Source of the DNA: UBA1737 sp045653225
GTDB lineage: Bacteria > Bacillota_I > Bacilli_A > ML615J-28 > CAG-313
Reading direction: 5' to 3'
NCBI GenBank assembly: GCA_045653225.1
Contig: JAZOLP010000005.1
Coordinates: 1-5,392 of the forward strand
Length of the DNA: 5,392 bases
A program made the position numbers and the translations under genes. Numbering within the stretch: the stretch's first letter is position 1; each line of letters begins with the position of its first letter. The notes beneath the pieces were generated by a model that worked only from the letters and a program-made list of their open reading frames with translations, was not told the DNA's origin and searched no databases. This document shows, in pieces, positions 1-3,064 of the stretch.

Positions 1-1
1 G

Positions 2-448
2 GTTTTGCCAAGTAAACCAATAATTTTTGGTGGGCTTAAACTCGTTGCAAGCGTTAACGAGCAATTTGTAGAAAACTTTATTAAAGATATATATAAAGAA
101 CGTATTCTATTTGAATTAAGTTCTAATAAGCCTAATAAAAGAGAAAAAGCATTTACTAAATTATTAGATTATAAAGAATACTTTAATTCAGATATAGAAA
201 AAATTGATTTAACTCACTTAATGGATGAAGAAATATTAAAAGTAATTAATGCAAAATATAATGCAAAAGAGTGTTATAGCTTAAAATATGATAAAAAATT
301 ACAACTAGAAAAAGCAGTTATAAATGCAATAAATAGTTATATGTTAGATATTTTAATTATCGATGAGAAGAATATTATATATATTGGGGAAGTAGGAGAA
401 CATAATGAAGATGGAATGGCTTCTGTAAAATTTATTGCACATATATAG
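2..448 (+). CDS. Unrecognised soluble protein, probably 5'-partial
   Basis: The frame is open from base 2 to a TAG stop at 446-448. A TTG at 5-7 could start a 147-residue protein, but only four bases precede it, so no ribosome binding site can be judged; the gene may equally continue leftward out of the window. The next in-frame ATG lies about 72 residues in, which would remove half the protein. The product is highly charged (many Lys, Glu and Asp), with no signal peptide or membrane segment, so it should be cytoplasmic. A helical, charged middle is followed by a strand-rich C-terminus (DILIIDEKNIIYIGEVGE). I do not recognise the family. The first 60 bases look somewhat less AT-rich than the rest of the gene. 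It ends 26 bp before the first copy of the intergenic module, whose first terminator probably ends its transcript. Confidence 0.6.
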   Translation, partial: VLPSKPIIFGGLKLVASVNEQFVENFIKDIYKERILFELSSNKPNKREKAFTKLLDYKEYFNSDIEKIDLTHLMDEEILKVINAKYNAKECYSLKYDKKLQLEKAVINAINSYMLDILIIDEKNIIYIGEVGEHNEDGMASVKFIAHI

Positions 449-577
449 GAAAATATAAATGGATGTAGCAATTAAATTTCATATGCAGTTATTTGTCATA
501 TATGAAACTTTAAGATGCGGATTTTAGTTTTCCAATTTTCCGCACCATTCTAAAGTAATCCCGTTTCAATAGTTTAG

Positions 578-620
578 AAATCCCGTAAAATTCAAAAATT
601 ACGGGATTTTATTGATTTTT
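578..620 (+). terminator. Intrinsic terminator 1 of module copy A
   Basis: AAATCCCGTAA (578-588) pairs perfectly with TTACGGGATTT (599-609) to give an 11-bp stem with a 10-nt A-rich loop. A T-rich run follows to 620. It is identical in both module copies and sits where the transcript of the upstream gene should end. An extra AATCCCGT at 557-564 could compete for the same 3' arm. Confidence 0.75.
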
Positions 621-624
621 TAAG

Positions 625-678
625 CTTGTGGACACGGGTATCATAGGGTACGCCCCTAGTCCACCATTAGTACCACGT
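625..678 (+). other. GC-rich structured core of module copy A, function unknown
   Basis: This is the most GC-rich part of the intergenic DNA and lies between two terminators. Several overlapping stems are possible: GTGGAC (628-633) with GTCCAC (659-664), enclosing TAGGG (644-648) with CCCTA (654-658); or GGTAC (647-651) with GTACC (670-674), optionally inside GGAC (630-633) with GTCC (677-680). These are mutually exclusive in part. It contains GTCCACCA, which resembles a tRNA 3' end, but no cloverleaf fits. It is nearly identical in copy B. It could be a small RNA or leader element, a recombination site, or inert sequence carried along with the repeat. Confidence 0.45.
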
Positions 679-708
679 CCGCTTTATTGAAAAATGAAGC
701 GGCTTTTT
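679..708 (+). terminator. Intrinsic terminator 2 of module copy A, GAAA loop
   Basis: CCGCTTTATT (679-688) pairs with AATGAAGCGG (693-702), a 10-bp stem with one G-T wobble closed by a GAAA (GNRA-type) tetraloop. C and five T's follow (703-708). This is a strong intrinsic terminator in the + direction, just upstream of the module's promoter, so it would insulate the downstream operon from read-through. Confidence 0.85.
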
Positions 709-712
709 AAAT

Positions 713-744
713 TTGTAGTAAATTTTTGGTTTGTGTGGTATAAT
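713..744 (+). promoter_or_regulatory. Extended -10 promoter for the 838-2191 operon
   Basis: A consensus TATAAT lies at 739-744, preceded by TG at 736-737 with the one-base spacing of an extended -10 element. The only -35-like hexamer placed the same way in both modules is TTGTAG (713-718), but its 20-nt spacer is long, so the extended -10 probably carries most of the recognition. The expected start is near 751, leaving a leader of about 87 nt before the ATG at 838. That leader holds a small inverted repeat, CAATGA (791-796) with TCATTG (808-813). Confidence 0.7.
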
Positions 745-837
745 TAAGTATAGGATTTAGTGAAATAAAAAACTAAAAATAGAATTGAGACAATGATTGT
801 TCAAAGTTCATTGAATTAATAAAAATGAGGTATATAT

Positions 838-1149
838 ATGACATATGAAGAATTTATAGAAGGAATAAATGATCCTAAGAAGATTAAACAAGTTAATTTT
901 TATATTGAAGGATATAATCATTATAGAAATTGCAGTATTGGTCGTTATATTGAAAAAATAGGATATCCAGTAAATAAAACAGTTGATTATAGAATTACTT
1001 GTATATTAACAAAAGATCATAGCGAAGATGTTAATTTCCCTTTCAGATTTTATGTAGATTATAAATTATTTCACTTTGGTTCTAAAGGGAGATTTACCCT
1101 TAAAGAAGTATGGGATAAAGTGGTAATAACTAAAGTTGAATATTTTTAA
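838..1149 (+). CDS. Unrecognised 103-aa cytoplasmic protein
   Basis: The ATG at 838 is well supported: ATGAGG at 825-830 is a good ribosome binding site 7 bases upstream. The protein is rich in Tyr, Phe, Ile and Lys and has no signal peptide or membrane helix. The N-terminus looks helical (TYEEFIEGINDPKKIKQ), the middle alternates strand-like segments (FYIEGYNHYRN, DYRITCILT, FRFYVDYKLFHFG), and the end is VWDKVVITKVEYF, suggesting a small alpha/beta fold. I do not recognise a named family. It is first in an operon with the membrane protein beginning at 1172; only 22 bases separate its TAA from that ATG, so the two are probably co-transcribed and perhaps translationally coupled. Its size, fold and position in an array of unrelated small genes would suit an immunity or antitoxin-like protein, but no motif shows this. 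Confidence 0.8.
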   Translation: MTYEEFIEGINDPKKIKQVNFYIEGYNHYRNCSIGRYIEKIGYPVNKTVDYRITCILTKDHSEDVNFPFRFYVDYKLFHFGSKGRFTLKEVWDKVVITKVEYF

Positions 1150-1171
1150 TAATTATTATGGACAAAATATT

Positions 1172-2191
1172 ATGAGCAGATTTGAATATTATTTAGTAAA
1201 CAATACTAGTTCTTTTATATGTTTTTTATTTGCAGCAATAACAATATTTTTATTAATATTATTGCCTTGTGATTATTATAATTATAACAAAGTATATAAC
1301 AGCAACTTAAGCGAACTTAATTATATAGAAGGAGAAATAATTGAAGTCCAACCTCCTAAAGGAAAAAGTTCTAACTATGATTTTTATATTAAAGGCTTTG
1401 ATAAAGAATTCTATATAAATGAAAAAAAGGTAAAAGGTGCAGAATTTAATAAAGGTGATTATATCAAAATTCATTATGCTGATAAAGTGTTTTTTAGGGG
1501 AGAATATTATAAAATTATAAATTTTGATTATAATGGGAAAATAATATATGGTTTAGAACAATTTAAAGAAGATTATAATCCTAATGCAAATATTATTGGG
1601 ATCTTTGTATCATCATTAGTTTTTATTGGATTAATAGTTGTTGGATTAATACTATTATTTATGAATAAGCCTGTGAATGATGTTACTAAATTTGTTTTAT
1701 TGCATAAAGATAAATATGGATTAACAGACGAGCAAGTAGAAGAGGTTATAAAACAATTTGAATTTTCTCCTAAAGAAACAAAATTAGATAAACCTAAAGA
1801 AGAAATATATAAATTATTCAAAGATACTATATATGTTAAAAATAATAGAACATATACTTCTGGTTTAGAATTAGTAGAAATAGATAAATATGGAGAAATA
1901 TTTTTTGATGTATTAGCTGATACTGTTTCAGAAAATGAATTAAAAGTAATATATGATGATTGCGTAAAAGATGATGGAGCAATATATATAATTTATCAAA
2001 TAAATAATAAAAAAGCAGTAATTAATATATATGATGATGAAGTATCTAAACTATTTAACATTGATGAAACTACATTATATTTTATAAATACAAAGAAAAG
2101 TGAACCAACTAAAAAAGAAATTAATGAGTTTTTAATACAAGTTGAATACTATAATAAGTACGAAGAAAATATATTTTTCATCAAAAAATAG
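1172..2191 (+). CDS. Two-helix membrane protein with extracytoplasmic and cytoplasmic domains
   Basis: I prefer the ATG at 1172 (339 aa), which follows the upstream stop by 22 bases. An in-frame TTG at 1136 would add 12 residues and overlap the upstream gene, with no better ribosome binding site. A hydrophobic helix at about residues 14-32 and another at about 140-164 bracket an external segment (33-139). That segment is rich in strands and short turns (IEGEIIEVQPPKGKSS, then DYIKIHYADK), resembling the beta-barrel-like insert of DUF3592-type membrane proteins; this is resemblance only. After MNKP the rest (165-339) should be cytoplasmic: a Lys/Glu-rich helical linker (about 185-220), then an alpha/beta domain (about 221-339) with strands such as GEIFFDVLAD and GAIYIIYQI. 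No catalytic motif is visible. It could be a membrane sensor or transducer, or the membrane partner of the 103-aa protein. The module starts immediately after its TAG stop. Confidence 0.8.
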   Translation: MSRFEYYLVNNTSSFICFLFAAITIFLLILLPCDYYNYNKVYNSNLSELNYIEGEIIEVQPPKGKSSNYDFYIKGFDKEFYINEKKVKGAEFNKGDYIKIHYADKVFFRGEYYKIINFDYNGKIIYGLEQFKEDYNPNANIIGIFVSSLVFIGLIVVGLILLFMNKPVNDVTKFVLLHKDKYGLTDEQVEEVIKQFEFSPKETKLDKPKEEIYKLFKDTIYVKNNRTYTSGLELVEIDKYGEIFFDVLADTVSENELKVIYDDCVKDDGAIYIIYQINNKKAVINIYDDEVSKLFNIDETTLYFINTKKSEPTKKEINEFLIQVEYYNKYEENIFFIKK

Positions 2192-2294
2192 AATTTCATT
2201 AAAATATATTAGGTTAAATTGAAATTTCAAAGTTCGGAATTAAAATTTCCAATTTTCCGTACTTTTCTAAAGTAATCCCGTTTCAATAGTTTAA

Positions 2295-2338
2295 AAATCC
2301 CGTAAAATTCAAAAATTACGGGATTTTATTGATTTTTT
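2295..2338 (+). terminator. Intrinsic terminator 1 of module copy B
   Basis: This has the same 11-bp stem as copy A: AAATCCCGTAA (2295-2305) with TTACGGGATTT (2316-2326), then a T-rich tail to 2338. It would end the 838-2191 operon transcript about 100 nt after the stop codon. The competing AATCCCGT lies at 2274-2281. Confidence 0.75.
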
Positions 2339-2341
2339 AAG

Positions 2342-2396
2342 GTTCCGGACACGGATATCGTAGGGTACGCCCCTAGTCCACCATTAGTACCCACGT
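2342..2396 (+). other. GC-rich structured core of module copy B, function unknown
   Basis: This is the counterpart of 625-678. It differs at five positions and by one inserted C, which extends the GGTAC/GTACC stem to GGGTAC (2363-2368) with GTACCC (2387-2392). The outer GTGGAC/GTCCAC stem of copy A is reduced here to GGAC (2347-2350) with GTCC (2376-2379). The inner TAGGG/CCCTA stem is kept. No reading frame is apparent. Confidence 0.45.
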
Positions 2397-2426
2397 CCGC
2401 TTTATTGAAAAATGAAGCGGCTTTTT
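2397..2426 (+). terminator. Intrinsic terminator 2 of module copy B, GAAA loop
   Basis: CCGCTTTATT (2397-2406) and AATGAAGCGG (2411-2420) form a 10-bp stem with a GAAA loop, followed by C and five T's. It is identical to copy A and lies just upstream of the promoter for the next gene. Confidence 0.85.
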
Positions 2427-2430
2427 AAAT

Positions 2431-2462
2431 TTGTAGAAAATGTTTTATTAGTGTGTTATAAT
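2431..2462 (+). promoter_or_regulatory. Extended -10 promoter for the 2482 gene
   Basis: TATAAT at 2457-2462 is preceded by TG at 2454-2455, an extended -10 element. TTGTAG at 2431-2436 occupies the same place as in copy A, 20 bases upstream. The predicted start, near 2469, leaves a leader of only about 13 nt. The ribosome binding site would then sit at the very 5' end of the message. Confidence 0.7.
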
Positions 2463-2468
2463 TTCATC

Positions 2469-2474
2469 AGGTGA
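2469..2474 (+). promoter_or_regulatory. Ribosome binding site of the 2482 gene
   Basis: AGGTGA lies 7 bases before the ATG at 2482 and fixes that start. It coincides with the expected transcription start, which is unusual. Confidence 0.7.
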
Positions 2475-2481
2475 TAATAAA

Positions 2482-2892
2482 ATGAAAAGAATGACACAAG
2501 AAGAAAAAAAATCAATTTTAAGAGTATTTATAATAAGTATAATTGGTATTTGTTTAAGTATTTTATTTATTTGGTTATATGTAAAATTTGAAAATATATT
2601 TACTACGATTGTTACAAGCATTTTTTCAGCATGTTATATAACTGGAAGTATTGTAATTATCAATAAAAAAGAATTAATTTTTGAAAACACTAAAAAAGTA
2701 TTAATTTTATTCCCGATAATATATATATTAATTATTTTTGCTTTTTTAATTTTTGTTAATCTCAAATTTATTGATGAAAATCCAAAAATAATATTAGATT
2801 GTTTTTTATATTCTGTATATATGATGCCATCATATCTTCCATTAATGGCATTAGTAGTATTAGTTATCGCAGGATTAGGATATGCAGGTTAA
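2482..2892 (+). CDS. Unrecognised 136-aa multi-helix membrane protein
   Basis: The start is set by AGGTGA seven bases upstream. A short, charged cytoplasmic N-terminus (MKRMTQEEKKS) leads into hydrophobic segments at about residues 13-33, 38-60, 72-94 and 103-133. The last is long and holds a central Met-Pro stretch (VYMMPSYLPLMA), so it could be one helix plus a re-entrant part, or two. The short loop at 61-71 is Lys-rich (NKKELIFENTKK), which fits a cytoplasmic position and a four-helix topology. I see no transporter, enzyme or signalling motif and do not recognise the family. It is a single-gene unit between module copy B and the terminator at 2933-2968. Small membrane proteins of this kind occur as bacteriocin immunity proteins and as uncharacterised accessory proteins; the sequence does not choose between these. 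Confidence 0.8.
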   Translation: MKRMTQEEKKSILRVFIISIIGICLSILFIWLYVKFENIFTTIVTSIFSACYITGSIVIINKKELIFENTKKVLILFPIIYILIIFAFLIFVNLKFIDENPKIILDCFLYSVYMMPSYLPLMALVVLVIAGLGYAG

Positions 2893-2932
2893 TTAATGAG
2901 TGGTGGATTTAAGATTTTTTTATCAATAAACT

Positions 2933-2968
2933 AAAAATGTCTGATATGTAAATATATCAGACATTTTT
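2933..2968. terminator. Bidirectional-type intrinsic terminator
   Basis: This is a perfect 15-bp inverted repeat, AAAAATGTCTGATAT (2933-2947) with ATATCAGACATTTTT (2954-2968), around a 6-nt loop. The A run on one side and T run on the other allow termination in either direction. It ends the 2482 gene and separates the module-bearing region from the lipoprotein gene. Its sequence is unrelated to the module terminators. Confidence 0.85.
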
Positions 2969-2998
2969 AACTCTAAATAATTTAAATTATATATTTCT

Positions 2999-3027
2999 AT
3001 GCAAAAATTATATATGTATTATATAAT
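2999..3027 (+). promoter_or_regulatory. Probable promoter of the lipoprotein gene
   Basis: TATAAT lies at 3022-3027. ATGCAA at 2999-3004 is the best candidate -35 at a 17-base spacing but is a poor match. The surrounding DNA is almost entirely A and T, so chance -10 matches are likely. Predicted transcription start near 3034, giving a leader of about 30 nt. Confidence 0.45.
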
Positions 3028-3046
3028 AATATTAACCTATTAATTG

Positions 3047-3053
3047 AAGGGAG
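3047..3053 (+). promoter_or_regulatory. Ribosome binding site of the lipoprotein gene
   Basis: AAGGGAG ends 11 bases before the ATG at 3065. The spacing is slightly long, but this is the only purine-rich site nearby, and the ATG opens a textbook lipoprotein signal peptide. Confidence 0.75.
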
Positions 3054-3064
3054 AAAGAATAAAA

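Larger units (their letters stand above)
475..744 (+). repeat. Intergenic terminator-promoter module, copy A
   Basis: This is a direct repeat of 2192-2462 at an offset of 1717-1718 bp. From 504 onward the copies are about 90 percent identical by hand alignment, rising to about 96 percent between 551 and 718, with a single 1-base indel near 674. The left 30 bp are diverged except for the arms of a hairpin (TTTCA at 477-481, TGAAA at 503-507), which occupy the same relative positions in both copies. Elements in order are that hairpin; a weak stem TGCGGA/TCCGCA (516-521 with 539-544); an ATCCCGT direct repeat and terminator; a GC-rich core; a second terminator; and an extended -10 promoter. It fills most of the gene-free stretch 449-837. 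I see no open reading frame, transposase or clear terminal inverted repeats bounding it. Confidence 0.9.
2192..2462 (+). repeat. Intergenic terminator-promoter module, copy B
   Basis: This is the second copy of the element at 475-744. It begins directly after the stop codon of the membrane protein and ends with the -10 hexamer of the next promoter. The left hairpin uses AATTTCA (2192-2198) with TGAAATT (2220-2226); its loop differs from copy A although arm positions are the same. The second stem is CGGAA (2235-2239) with TTCCG (2255-2259). Differences from copy A concentrate in the left third and in the last 25 bp, while both terminators are identical. It fills almost all of the gene-free interval 2192-2481. 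Confidence 0.9.

Noticed and set aside
631..667. tRNA or tmRNA 3' end suggested by GTCCACCA and nearby GGG-rich arm
   Set aside because: Counting back from CCA, the acceptor and T arm do not pair, and no D or anticodon arm is present in either copy. It may at most be a degenerate fragment.
475..744. MITE or insertion sequence
   Set aside because: No terminal inverted repeats spanning the whole element and no target-site duplication can be seen at the edges of either copy; no transposase fragment is present.
1136..1171. TTG start for the membrane protein, 12 residues upstream
   Set aside because: It overlaps the upstream gene and has no better ribosome binding site than the ATG at 1172, which directly follows the upstream stop and opens a compact N-terminus before the first helix.
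1573..1821. Reverse-strand open frame of 82 codons
   Set aside because: It lies wholly inside the membrane protein gene on the other strand, with no promoter or binding site, and its composition fits antisense of a coding region.
475..2462. Integron attC sites bounding gene cassettes
   Set aside because: The paired core motifs GTTRRRY and RYYYAAC are not found at conserved places, the repeat carries terminators and a promoter, and no integrase is in view.
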